64,000 nucleotides of DNA from Ralstonia insidiosa (GTDB taxonomy: Bacteria; Pseudomonadota; Gammaproteobacteria; Burkholderiales; Burkholderiaceae). The position numbers and the translations under genes were made by a program. Each line of letters starts with the position of its first letter. Position 1 is the first letter of the stretch. The notes below the pieces were generated by a model. The model had not been told where the DNA came from and searched no databases. It was given only the letters and a program-made list of their open reading frames with translations. This document shows positions 1 through 8,080 of this stretch, one piece after another. Location of the stretch: positions 992,001 to 1,056,000 of the forward strand of contig NZ_VZPV01000001.1 in the NCBI RefSeq assembly GCF_008801405.1. The letters are read 5' to 3'.

Positions 1-55
1 GCAGGACTACGTCGCTCAGGCCAACGCCGGCGGCATCGAACGGGTGCTGGTGTGA
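1..55 (+). CDS. C-terminal end of an unidentified protein (partial)
   Basis: Only the last 17 codons are inside the window, reading QDYVAQANAGGIERVLV and a TGA stop at 53-55. Its stop overlaps the GTG start of the HIT gene, which suggests the two genes are translated together. The fragment is too short for me to assign a family. Confidence 0.55.
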   Translation, partial: QDYVAQANAGGIERVLV

Positions 56-495
56 CGACGGGCGAGCGGTCACCGGGCTGCGCGCTGTGTGAGACCGACG
101 GTGGTGAGCCTGTCTGGCGCAATGCCCGGGCGCGCGTCGTGCTGGTCGAGCACGCGCGCTTCCCAGGGTTCTGCCGCGTGATCTGGAACGACCATGTGGC
201 AGAGCAGACCGACCTGTCGGACGCTGATCGCCACTGGTTGATGGAAGTGGTCACGCGTGTAGAGCGTGTGCTGCGCGCCGAACTGGCGCCGGACAAGATC
301 AACCTCGCCAGCTTCGGCAACTTCGTGCCGCATCTGCACTGGCACGTCATTCCGCGCTACCGGTGGGACACGCATTTCCCCGAAGCCGTGTGGGGTCCCG
401 CCCAGCGTGAGCCGGATGCCGAGCGCATGGCTGAGGTGACGGCCAAACTGGCGGCGCTATCCTACGCACTGCAATCGGCGCTCGCCGACGTTTGA
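52..495 (+). CDS. HIT family nucleotide hydrolase
   Basis: This 147-residue protein has the histidine-triad signature HLHWHVIPR, with His94, His96 and His98. That is the catalytic motif of HIT hydrolases and transferases acting on dinucleoside polyphosphates or AMP-linked substrates in the cytoplasm. A CALC pair near the N terminus (residues about 10-13) may bind metal. The start is a GTG that overlaps the stop of the preceding gene; no better ATG lies upstream. Length is usual for a single-domain HIT protein. The family is clear; the physiological substrate is not known. Confidence 0.88.
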   Translation: MTTGERSPGCALCETDGGEPVWRNARARVVLVEHARFPGFCRVIWNDHVAEQTDLSDADRHWLMEVVTRVERVLRAELAPDKINLASFGNFVPHLHWHVIPRYRWDTHFPEAVWGPAQREPDAERMAEVTAKLAALSYALQSALADV

Positions 496-598
496 GTCGT
501 CGGCGCCAACCGCTTGTAACGCATCGGCACGCCCTGCGCGGAACCCCCGTGGCGCGTCGTCCGTCTCATTCTCTTTCTGCTGCGTCAAAGCCATCGCC

Positions 599-2443
599 AT
601 GACGACACCGCGCACTGCCGCCACGCCTGATTCCCACAAAGACTCCATTGCCGAGCTGAATGTTCACCACGGCCGGCTGAATCTGTCCGAGACGTGGCAA
701 CTCATCAAGCCATTCTGGGTGTCCGAGGTCCGCTACAAGGCCTGGGGGCTCTTGGCGCTGGTCGTGGCGCTCAGCCTGTTCGTGGTCTACATGAACGTGC
801 TGTACACCGACTGGAACCGGCTCTTCTATAACGCGCTGGAACAGAAGGACAAGACCGAGTTCTGGCACCAGCTCGGGCGTTTTTCGTGGATTGCTGCGCT
901 GATCATCATCGCGTCCGTGCTGCGGCAGTACTACACGATGATGCTGCGCATGCGCTGGCGGACATGGATCACCGGCAGTTTCGTCGACAGTTGGCTCGGC
1001 AAGCAGGCGTTCTACCGCCTGGAGCAGACGCACACCGCCGACAACCCCGACCAGCGGATTGCCGACGACCTGCGCAATTTCACTGATGCCACGCTTACGC
1101 TGGCGCTGGGTTTTCTCAATGCGGCGGTCACGCTGGTGTCGTTCTTCGGGATTCTGTGGGCGGTGTCGGGGCCGCTGGCGTTTGCGCTGGGCGGGCATGA
1201 CTTCATCATCCCCGGATACATGGTGTGGTTCGCGCTGCTGTACTCGGTGCTGGGCTCGGTCATCATCCACTTCGTCGGGAGGCCGCTGATCGGGCTGTCG
1301 TTCCAGCAGGAGCGCTACGAAGCGTATTTCCGTTTCCTGCTCGTGCGCGTGCGCGAGAACAGCGAAAGCATCGCCCTGTACCGTGGCGAGCCTACCGAAA
1401 AGGCGATCCTGCGCGGCCGCTTCGAGCGCATCCGTGCCAACTGGGATCAGCTGATGGACTACACGCGGCGCCTGAATTTCGCCAGCTCCGGCTATGGGCA
1501 GTTCGCCATCATCTTTCCGTTCCTGGTTTCTGCGCCGCGTTACTTCGGCGGCACGCTCACGCTGGGCGGCATGATGCAGGTGGCAACCGCGTTCGGGCAG
1601 GTGCAGGGTGCGATGTCGTGGTTCGTCGACAACTACAGCACGCTGGTGAGCTGGAAGGCCTCCACCAACCGTCTGATCGAATTCCAGCGTGCCATGCGCG
1701 CCGCCGAGCGCGAAGAAGAACACCGCGCGGGCATCCAGGACATCGAAGTCGAGACCGCCGCCGTGCCTGCCATCGAGGCACGCGGTCTGGCGCTGAATCT
1801 GCCCAACCACACGCCTGAAGACATGTTGGTCGAACCCTTCGATATGACGCTCGTGCGCGGTGAGCGCGTGCTCGTCAACGGTCCGTCGGGTTGCGGCAAG
1901 AGCACACTGGTGCGCGCCGTGGCCGGCATCTGGCCGTACGGCAATGGCCAGATCAAGATCCCGGAAGACGCAAGCGTGCTGTTCCTCCCGCAGCGCAGTT
2001 ACTTGCCGTCCGGCACGCTGGCGGATGCGCTGTCGTACCCCAAGCTCGCAACCGAGTACACCGCCGAGCGCCTTTCGCAGGTGCTGATCGCCTGCCGCCT
2101 GCCGGCACTGGTCGATCTGCTCGATGAGGTCAGCAACTGGAGCCTGCGTCTTTCGCCCGGCGAGCAGCAACGCCTGGCCTTTGCGCGCGCCTTGTTGCAG
2201 CGCCCCGACTACCTCTTCCTTGATGAGGCCACCAGCGCACTCGATGAAGATACCGAGGCGTTCATGTACAGCTTGATGCTCGAATCGATGCCGGATGTGA
2301 CCATCGTCAGCGTGGCGCACCGCAGCACCGTGGCACGCTTCCACCATCGCCGCCTGCGCTATATCCCCGAGGGCGATCCGTTGACTGCGGTAAGCTATCG
2401 GGTGGTGGAAGAGCCTGCGCACATGGCGTTGGCGGCTTCCTGA
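599..2443 (+). CDS. ABC transporter, fused permease/ATPase of SbmA/YddA type
   Basis: This 614-residue half-transporter has an N-terminal membrane domain (about residues 40-330, with the SbmA/BacA-like segment around YTDWNRLFYNALEQ) and a C-terminal ATPase. The ATPase shows Walker A GPSGCGKST near residue 428, the signature LSPGEQQRLAFARALL near 517, and Walker B YLFLDEATSALDE near 537. The family (ABCD/YddA, relatives of SbmA and peroxisomal ABCD proteins) probably moves acyl or peptide substrates across the inner membrane as a homodimer; the substrate cannot be read from sequence. No clear Shine-Dalgarno site precedes the ATG. DUF971 follows 24 bp downstream. Confidence 0.88.
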   Translation: MTTPRTAATPDSHKDSIAELNVHHGRLNLSETWQLIKPFWVSEVRYKAWGLLALVVALSLFVVYMNVLYTDWNRLFYNALEQKDKTEFWHQLGRFSWIAALIIIASVLRQYYTMMLRMRWRTWITGSFVDSWLGKQAFYRLEQTHTADNPDQRIADDLRNFTDATLTLALGFLNAAVTLVSFFGILWAVSGPLAFALGGHDFIIPGYMVWFALLYSVLGSVIIHFVGRPLIGLSFQQERYEAYFRFLLVRVRENSESIALYRGEPTEKAILRGRFERIRANWDQLMDYTRRLNFASSGYGQFAIIFPFLVSAPRYFGGTLTLGGMMQVATAFGQVQGAMSWFVDNYSTLVSWKASTNRLIEFQRAMRAAEREEEHRAGIQDIEVETAAVPAIEARGLALNLPNHTPEDMLVEPFDMTLVRGERVLVNGPSGCGKSTLVRAVAGIWPYGNGQIKIPEDASVLFLPQRSYLPSGTLADALSYPKLATEYTAERLSQVLIACRLPALVDLLDEVSNWSLRLSPGEQQRLAFARALLQRPDYLFLDEATSALDEDTEAFMYSLMLESMPDVTIVSVAHRSTVARFHHRRLRYIPEGDPLTAVSYRVVEEPAHMALAAS

Positions 2444-2467
2444 AACACAATCACAGAGACGTTTTTC

Positions 2468-2884
2468 ATGGCAGGACTTTCCGCCGACACCCCGCACCCG
2501 ACCGGCATTACCGTGCACACGCAATCGCGCGTGCTGGAGATCGCCTTTGCCGATGGCAAACAGTTCCGCCTGCCGTTCGAATACCTGCGCGTGCTGTCGC
2601 CGTCGGCTGAAGTGCAGGGGCATGGGCCGGGGCAGGAAGTGCTGCAGACCGGCAAGCGCGAGGTGGGCATCACCGGTGTGGAGCCGGTCGGCAACTACGC
2701 GATCCGGCCGTTGTTCTCCGATGGCCACGATTCCGGCATCTTCGATTGGGCCTACCTGTACCGTCTCGGCGCTGAACACGACGCGCTGTGGCAGGCCTAT
2801 CTCGACCGGCTGGCCGCCGCCGGCCTTGACCGCGACGCCCCGATGGCCGCCAACGCCGGCCATGCCTGTGGCCACAGCCACTGA
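2468..2884 (+). CDS. DUF971 family protein (GBBH-like N-terminal domain)
   Basis: This 138-residue protein matches the DUF971 pattern: ITVHTQSRVLEIAFADGKQF followed by LPFEYLRVLSPSAEVQGHG and, later, GNYAIRPLFSDGHDSGIFDW. The fold is shared with the N-terminal domain of gamma-butyrobetaine hydroxylase, and the family is also found near Fe-S and ubiquinone genes. A His-rich tail (HACGHSH) ends the protein and could bind metal. It lies 24 bp after the ABC transporter and 63 bp before ubiE, so co-transcription is likely. Its exact role is unknown. Confidence 0.87.
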   Translation: MAGLSADTPHPTGITVHTQSRVLEIAFADGKQFRLPFEYLRVLSPSAEVQGHGPGQEVLQTGKREVGITGVEPVGNYAIRPLFSDGHDSGIFDWAYLYRLGAEHDALWQAYLDRLAAAGLDRDAPMAANAGHACGHSH

Positions 2885-2947
2885 CTCCCGATTCACATCG
2901 CGGCGCATACGCGCCCGAACGCAACCCAATTCGCATTTCTTTCTGTC

Positions 2948-3679
2948 ATGAGCCAAACCCACTTCGGATTCGAGAAGGTCGACGAGCGCGAGAAGGCCGG
3001 CAAGGTCGCCGGCGTGTTCCATTCCGTCGCCAGCAAGTACGACGTGATGAACGACCTGATGTCCGGTGGACTGCACCGCGTCTGGAAGATGTTCACCATC
3101 GCCCAGGCAGCCGTGCGTCCGGGCTACAAGGTGCTTGATATCGCGGGCGGCACGGGTGATCTGGCCAAGGCCTTCGCGCGCCAGGCCGGCCCCACCGGCG
3201 AGGTATGGCTGACCGACATCAACGAGTCGATGCTGCGCGTCGGCCGCGACCGCCTGCTCGATGCGGGTGTGCTCACGCCCAATTGCCTGTGCGACGCCGA
3301 GCACATTCCCTTTCCAGATGCTTACTTCGACGTAGTGACAGTGGCATTCGGCTTGCGCAACATGACGCACAAGGATCGCGCGCTTGCCGAGATGCGCCGT
3401 GTCGTCAAACCGGGCGGCAAGGTGATGGTGCTGGAGTTCTCCAAGGTGTGGCAGCCGCTGGAGAAGGCCTACGACGTGTATTCATTCAAGGTGCTGCCGT
3501 GGTTGGGCAGCAAGGTGGCCGGCGATCCTGAGAGCTACCGCTACCTGGCCGAGTCCATCCGCATGCACCCCGATCAGGAAACGCTCAAGCAGATGATGGA
3601 ACAGGCCGGGTTGGACTCGGTCGAATACTTCAACCTGACGGCGGGTGTCGTGGCCCTGCACGTCGGTCGTCGCCTCTGA
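2948..3679 (+). CDS. ubiE: Ubiquinone/menaquinone C-methyltransferase UbiE
   Basis: UbiE C-methylates the polyprenyl-benzoquinol ring in ubiquinone biosynthesis (and demethylmenaquinol where present), using S-adenosylmethionine. The 243-residue protein opens with the typical THFGFEKVDEREKAGKVAGV and MNDLMSGGLHRVWK. It has the SAM-binding loop VLDIAGGTGDLAKAF near residues 61-73, then VAFGLRNMTHKD and LEFSKVWQPL. Length is normal for the family. It lies just downstream of DUF971; ubiJ and ubiB follow within 4 kb, so this is a ubiquinone gene neighbourhood. Confidence 0.97.
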   Translation: MSQTHFGFEKVDEREKAGKVAGVFHSVASKYDVMNDLMSGGLHRVWKMFTIAQAAVRPGYKVLDIAGGTGDLAKAFARQAGPTGEVWLTDINESMLRVGRDRLLDAGVLTPNCLCDAEHIPFPDAYFDVVTVAFGLRNMTHKDRALAEMRRVVKPGGKVMVLEFSKVWQPLEKAYDVYSFKVLPWLGSKVAGDPESYRYLAESIRMHPDQETLKQMMEQAGLDSVEYFNLTAGVVALHVGRRL

Positions 3680-3809
3680 TTGGTGGTTTATCCGATCCAG
3701 CAGATGGGCGATGCAGCGTACTGCGACGATATGCCACGACGGTACACATTGAATTTCGGCGTTGACGTCATCATCTAATGGCGTCACTGCCATTGGAGAG
3801 AAGACAGCG

Positions 3810-4847
3810 ATGAGTTTGCACTGGGGTGGAAAATTGATGGTCGGCGCGATGGTTGCGACGATCGCACTGGGCACGGCATTCGACGCTGACGCCAAACGCA
3901 TGGGCGGCAGCCGCAGCGTTGGCAAGCAATCGTCCTCCGTGACGCAACGTCAGCAAACGCCGCCGACCACGCCGTCGCCGACGCAGCAGGCCGCTCCGGC
4001 CGCGCAGCCGTCACCGGCAGCACCGGCTCCGGGCGCACCGGCCGCGAAGCCTGGTCGTAACTGGGGCGGCATGCTGGGTGGCCTGGCCGCTGGCCTGGGG
4101 ATCGGCTATCTGCTTTCGAAGTTTGGTCTGGGCGCTGGATTGGCCTCGTTGCTGTCGAACCTGATCCTGATCGCCATCGTCGCTTTTGTGGTGATGTGGA
4201 TCATCCGCAAGGTGCGCGGCAGCCGTCCGCAAGGTCCGGCCTACGCTACGGGTGGTCCGTCGTTTGGCGGTGACCGCGAGCCGTACGCGCCGCAACCCGC
4301 TGCGCCGGCTCCGCAGGCTTCCGCCTCGTCGTTTAACACTGGCAGCAGCAATACGTCGGGTTTGGGTGCGGGCGCACCGACGGCCGCGCAATCGTGGAGC
4401 CTGGGTGGTCCGGCTGCACCGGCCGCTGTCAACGCACAACCCGCAGTAGCCGCGCAGCAGCAGCCATGGGGTGTGCCGGCTGACTTCGACACGCAGGCCT
4501 TCCTGCGCAACGCCAAGGTCTACTTCATCCGCCTGCAGGCCGCATGGGATGCTGGCAACCTGAACGACATCCGCGAATTCACCACGCCGGAGATGTTTGC
4601 CGAGATCAAGATGGACCTGGCCGACCGTGGCGCCACGCCCAACAAGACCGATGTGGTGTCGGTTGAGGCGGAGATGCTCGGCATCGAGACGCAGGCCGGC
4701 GAATACCTGGCGAGCGTGCGCTTCTCGGGCATGATCCGCGAGGAGGCCAACGCGCCGGCACAGCCGTTTGCGGAGGTGTGGAACCTGTCCAAGCCGACGC
4801 AAGGCAGCGGTGGCTGGGTGTTGGCAGGTATCCAACAATTGCAGTGA
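3810..4847 (+). CDS. Tim44-domain membrane protein
   Basis: This 345-residue protein starts at the ATG preceded by GGAGAG with 9-bp spacing. An in-frame ATG 48 bp upstream lacks a site. It has an N-terminal hydrophobic signal or anchor, a long Pro/Ala/Gln-rich linker (residues about 35-75), a glycine-rich transmembrane pair (GGMLGGLAAGLGIGYLLSKFG and LASLLSNLILIAIVAFVVMWIIRK), a second low-complexity linker, and a C-terminal Tim44-like domain from about residue 225 (FLRNAKVYFIRLQAAWDAGNL). The Tim44 fold relates to mitochondrial import factors and bacterial TimA-like proteins. Its function here is unknown; its place between ubiE and ubiJ is typical of Burkholderiales. A strong terminator follows. 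Confidence 0.88.
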   Translation: MSLHWGGKLMVGAMVATIALGTAFDADAKRMGGSRSVGKQSSSVTQRQQTPPTTPSPTQQAAPAAQPSPAAPAPGAPAAKPGRNWGGMLGGLAAGLGIGYLLSKFGLGAGLASLLSNLILIAIVAFVVMWIIRKVRGSRPQGPAYATGGPSFGGDREPYAPQPAAPAPQASASSFNTGSSNTSGLGAGAPTAAQSWSLGGPAAPAAVNAQPAVAAQQQPWGVPADFDTQAFLRNAKVYFIRLQAAWDAGNLNDIREFTTPEMFAEIKMDLADRGATPNKTDVVSVEAEMLGIETQAGEYLASVRFSGMIREEANAPAQPFAEVWNLSKPTQGSGGWVLAGIQQLQ

Positions 4848-4902
4848 TGCGGTAACAGTTGAAGCGGCGCAAAACGACCGTTTCAACATTCCCCGTAAAA
4901 TA

Positions 4903-4935
4903 GGGCCCGACCGTCCGGTTCGGGCCCTTTTTGTT
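4903..4935 (+). terminator. Rho-independent terminator after the Tim44-like gene
   Basis: A GC-rich stem (GGGCCCGA at 4903 pairing with TCGGGCCC ending at 4927) is followed directly by TTTTT. It lies 55 bp after the stop of the Tim44-like gene and before ubiJ, so ubiJ-ubiB probably have their own promoter or depend on readthrough. Confidence 0.85.
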
Positions 4936-4982
4936 GCCCGCCGGCTAGCCCGCTTCTGGCCGCTTTTGCGCACCTTTGCCGC

Positions 4983-5636
4983 ATGTCTTCGACAGCCACC
5001 TCGTCCTCGTTTCCCTTCATGCTGATGCAGCCATTGCTGCTCGCGCTCAATCATCTGCTGCGCCAGGAACCCTGGGCACAGGAGACGCTGCGGCCGTTCG
5101 CGGGCCGCGTCGCGCGCTTTGATCTGGCCCCCGTCTCGGTAACGCTGCAGGTGGACGCAGCGGGTCTTGTGATGGCACCTGAGGCTGGTGTGGCGCCCGC
5201 CGTGACCGTAGTTGTGCCGCTCGCTGCGGCTGCCAGCGACTACGCTACGGGCGGACAGGCCGCCGTACTCAAACACGTGCGTATCGAGGGCGAGGCCGAG
5301 TTCGCCAACGTACTGTCGACGTTGCTGCGCAACCTGCGCTGGGACGCGGCGGAAGATCTCTCGCGCGTGTTTGGCGATGTGATCGCGCAGCGCATGGTGA
5401 GCGGGGCGCAGGCCGCACGCACGGAAGCGACGCGCGTCAGCCGCTCGCTGGCGGAGGCGGTGGCTTCCTACCTGACCGATGAACAACCCACGCTGGTGCG
5501 CCACGCACGCCTCGCGCAGTTTGCTGCCGATGTGGCCGCGCTGCGCGATGCGGAGGCGCGCTTGACCAAGCGTCTGGAGCGGCTAGAGAAGCAGCGGCCC
5601 GCAATCTCGACGGCGCGCGCGGGTGAATCGGCATGA
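4983..5636 (+). CDS. ubiJ: Ubiquinone biosynthesis accessory factor UbiJ (SCP2 domain)
   Basis: UbiJ is a lipid-binding SCP2-fold protein needed for the soluble Ubi complex that handles ubiquinone intermediates. The 217-residue protein has an N-terminal hydrophobic stretch (FMLMQPLLLALNHLL), the SCP2-like beta region (RVARFDLAPVSVTLQVDAAGLV), and the motif VRIEGEAEFANVLSTLLRNLRWDAAEDLSRVFGD. The C terminus is a likely coiled coil (LRDAEARLTKRLERLEKQR). Its stop overlaps the ubiB start by 4 bp (ATGA), so the two are translationally coupled. Confidence 0.93.
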   Translation: MSSTATSSSFPFMLMQPLLLALNHLLRQEPWAQETLRPFAGRVARFDLAPVSVTLQVDAAGLVMAPEAGVAPAVTVVVPLAAAASDYATGGQAAVLKHVRIEGEAEFANVLSTLLRNLRWDAAEDLSRVFGDVIAQRMVSGAQAARTEATRVSRSLAEAVASYLTDEQPTLVRHARLAQFAADVAALRDAEARLTKRLERLEKQRPAISTARAGESA

Positions 5637-7210
5637 CGCGCTTCTTCCGGCTGGGCAAGATCGTCTTCGTCATCCTGTACTACGGGCTGGATCAGCTCGC
5701 GCTGTCGGGTTTCAAGAGCCGGCGTATTCGCGCGCTGGTGTGGCTGCTAACACTGGGCCGCAAACCCAAGCGCCCGCGCGGTGAGCGTCTGCGGCTGGCG
5801 CTCGAGCAGCTTGGGCCCATCTTCGTGAAGTTCGGTCAGGTGTTGTCGACCCGGCGTGATCTGCTGCCGCCTGATGTGGCGGACGAACTCGCCAAACTGC
5901 AGGACCGTGTGCCCCCGTTTGACCCGAAGGTGGCGGCAACGATTGTCGAGAAATCGTTGGGCAAGCCGCTGTCGGCGCTGTTCCATCGCTTTGACCATCA
6001 CCCGGTGGCGAGCGCGTCGATTGCGCAGGTGCACTTCGCGACGTTGCGCGGCGGCCCGGACGACGGCCGCGAGGTGGCGGTCAAGGTACTCCGCCCGGGC
6101 ATGCTGCCCGTGATCGACAGCGATCTCGCGCTCATGCGTGATCTGGCCAAGTGGATGGAAAAGCTCTGGGCCGACGCCAAGCGCCTGAAGCCGCGTGAGG
6201 TGGTCGCCGAGTTCGACAAGTACCTGCACGACGAGCTCGATCTGATGCGCGAGGCGGCCAACGCCAGCCAACTGCGTCGCAACTTTGCCAAGTCGGATCT
6301 ACTGCTGGTGCCCGAGGTGTTCTGGGACTGGTGTACCTCCGACGTGTTCGTCATGGAACGCATGCACGGCATGCGCATCTCGCATACCGAAGAGCTGCGT
6401 GCGGCGGGTGTCGACATGCACAAGCTCGCGCGCGACGGCGTGGAGATCTTCTTTACGCAGGTCTTCCGCGATGGCTTCTTCCACGCCGACATGCACCCCG
6501 GCAACATCCTCGTGAGCGTGGCGCCCGAAACGCTGGGCCGCTACATCGCGCTGGATTTCGGCATCGTCGGGGCGCTGTCGGAATTCGACAAGAACTACCT
6601 TGCGCAGAACTTCCTGGCGTTCTTCCAGCGCGACTATCACCGCGTGGCGGTGCTCCATATCGAGTCCGGCTGGGCGCCGGAAGAGACGCGCGTGGAAGAA
6701 CTCGAAGGCGCCATCCGTGCCTGTTGCGAGCCGTATTTCGACCGGCCGCTGGGCGAGATCTCGCTGGGCCTGGTGCTGATGCGCCTGTTCCAGACCTCGC
6801 GCCGTTTCAACGTGGAAGTGCAGCCGCAACTGGTGCTGCTGCAGAAGACGCTGCTGAACGTGGAAGGCCTGGGCCGCCAGCTCGATCCGGATCTGGATCT
6901 GTGGAAGACCGCCAAGCCGTTCCTCGAGCGCTGGATGCATGAGCAGATCGGCTGGCGCGGCTTCGTCGAGCGTCTGAAAGTCGAGGCGCCGCAATGGGCC
7001 AACAAGCTGCCGGACCTGCCGCGCCTGGTGCACCAGATTTTGGACCGTCACGCGAGCAACAAAGGCAACGCCCAGACAGAAGCGCTGACCGCGTTGCTTG
7101 CCGAGCAACGGCGCACCAACCGGCTGCTTTCCGCCGCGCTGCTGTTCATCGGCGGGTTCGCCGTCGGCATCATCGCCACCCATGTGCTGGCATGGCTGGC
7201 CCGTCATTGA
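5633..7210 (+). CDS. ubiB: Atypical kinase-like ubiquinone protein UbiB
   Basis: UbiB belongs to the ABC1/ADCK/UbiB atypical kinase family and is a membrane-anchored ATPase required for ubiquinone synthesis. The 525-residue protein has the family KxGQ motif in FVKFGQVLSTRRDLLPPDV, the Ala-rich nucleotide loop region ASASIAQVH, the lysine segment REVAVKVLRPG, catalytic FHADMHPGNI and the metal-binding ALDFGIVG. Two hydrophobic segments at the C terminus (LLSAALLFIGGFAVGIIATHVLAW) form the membrane anchor. It overlaps ubiJ by 4 bp. Confidence 0.97.
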   Translation: MTRFFRLGKIVFVILYYGLDQLALSGFKSRRIRALVWLLTLGRKPKRPRGERLRLALEQLGPIFVKFGQVLSTRRDLLPPDVADELAKLQDRVPPFDPKVAATIVEKSLGKPLSALFHRFDHHPVASASIAQVHFATLRGGPDDGREVAVKVLRPGMLPVIDSDLALMRDLAKWMEKLWADAKRLKPREVVAEFDKYLHDELDLMREAANASQLRRNFAKSDLLLVPEVFWDWCTSDVFVMERMHGMRISHTEELRAAGVDMHKLARDGVEIFFTQVFRDGFFHADMHPGNILVSVAPETLGRYIALDFGIVGALSEFDKNYLAQNFLAFFQRDYHRVAVLHIESGWAPEETRVEELEGAIRACCEPYFDRPLGEISLGLVLMRLFQTSRRFNVEVQPQLVLLQKTLLNVEGLGRQLDPDLDLWKTAKPFLERWMHEQIGWRGFVERLKVEAPQWANKLPDLPRLVHQILDRHASNKGNAQTEALTALLAEQRRTNRLLSAALLFIGGFAVGIIATHVLAWLARH

Positions 7211-7229
7211 CTGATTGCCCGTTGCTGCC

Positions 7230-7859
7230 ATGGCCGAGCCACCCGTCTTCCAATCCCGTGACGCCGCCGATCCTGCTTTCTGGGACGAGCGCTTCAGCCG
7301 CGATCACACGCCCTGGGATGCACACGGTGTGCCGGCCGCCTTCCGGCAATTCCTTGAAGCGCAGTCTGCGCCACTTTCCACGCTGATCCCAGGTTGCGGT
7401 AACGCCTACGAGGCCGGTTGGCTGGCCGAGCGCGGCTGGCCTGTGACGGCGATCGACTTTGCGCCGCGTGCGGTCAGTTCGGCCAAGGCCGTGCTGGGCC
7501 CGTATGCCGACGTGGTCGAACTGGCAGATTTCTTCCGCTTTGCGCCGCATCGGCCAGTGGAGTGGATTTACGAGCGCGCATTCCTGTGCGCGATGCCGCG
7601 CCGGCTGTGGCCGGATTACGCCACGCAGGTTGCGAAGCTGTTGCCGCCGGGCGGACTGCTGGCAGGCTTCTTTGCCGTGGTGGAGGGCCGGGACGCCCTG
7701 CCCAAGGGCCCGCCGTTCGAGACGACCCAGGCCGAACTGGACGCGCTGCTGTCGCCGGCTTTCGAGCGCGTCAGCGATATGCCGATCGCCGAGGCTGATT
7801 CGATCCCGGTGTTTGCCGGCCGCGAGCGCTGGCAGATCTGGCGCCGCAGGGCCGATTGA
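7230..7859 (+). CDS. TPMT-family S-adenosylmethionine methyltransferase
   Basis: The 209-residue protein matches the thiopurine/thiol/halide methyltransferase family. It has the N-terminal DPAFWDERFSRDHTPWDAHG, the SAM-binding TLIPGCGNAYEAGWLAERGW and the acidic strand VTAIDFAPRAV. I chose the ATG at 7230 because the family begins a few residues before this; a TTG at 7215 in the same frame is the alternative. The gene follows ubiB by 19 bp and is probably in its transcript. Family members methylate small thiols, selenium or halides; the substrate here is unknown, and a role in quinone synthesis is not implied by the family. Confidence 0.86.
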   Translation: MAEPPVFQSRDAADPAFWDERFSRDHTPWDAHGVPAAFRQFLEAQSAPLSTLIPGCGNAYEAGWLAERGWPVTAIDFAPRAVSSAKAVLGPYADVVELADFFRFAPHRPVEWIYERAFLCAMPRRLWPDYATQVAKLLPPGGLLAGFFAVVEGRDALPKGPPFETTQAELDALLSPAFERVSDMPIAEADSIPVFAGRERWQIWRRRAD

Positions 7860-8008
7860 TCCTGACTGCGGCCAGTGTTGGTGCGAAGCAACATTGGACG
7901 CAGTCAACAAAAAGCCTACGGACGCCCGTTGCGGGTCGTTGCGCAAAAAAGTGGCAAACGGGGTGGTATTCGTGGTCGCACCGATGCCCCGTCGCGCAGT
8001 CCCATCGC

Positions 8009-8014
8009 TATAAT
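8009..8014 (+). promoter_or_regulatory. Candidate -10 element upstream of the symporter
   Basis: A perfect TATAAT hexamer lies 67 bp before the ATG of the sodium:solute symporter in a 221-bp intergenic gap. No good -35 box is visible at the right distance, so this is a suggestion only. Confidence 0.35.
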
Positions 8015-8080
8015 CCCGCCACTTCGCCCGGCGCCCGGCTTGGCCGCCAACGTGATTTCCTGCAATTCTTCCGCGCTGCC

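Noticed and set aside
566..3370. Very long open frame on the minus strand opposite the ABC transporter, DUF971 and ubiE
   Set aside because: It runs antisense through three well-recognised genes, is Arg/His/Gln-rich and has no family landmarks. It is a shadow of high-GC third-position bias.
7856..8080. In-frame upstream extension of the sodium:solute symporter
   Set aside because: The 75 added residues are hydrophilic and unlike the family, and the SSS N-terminal helix begins at the ATG at 8081.
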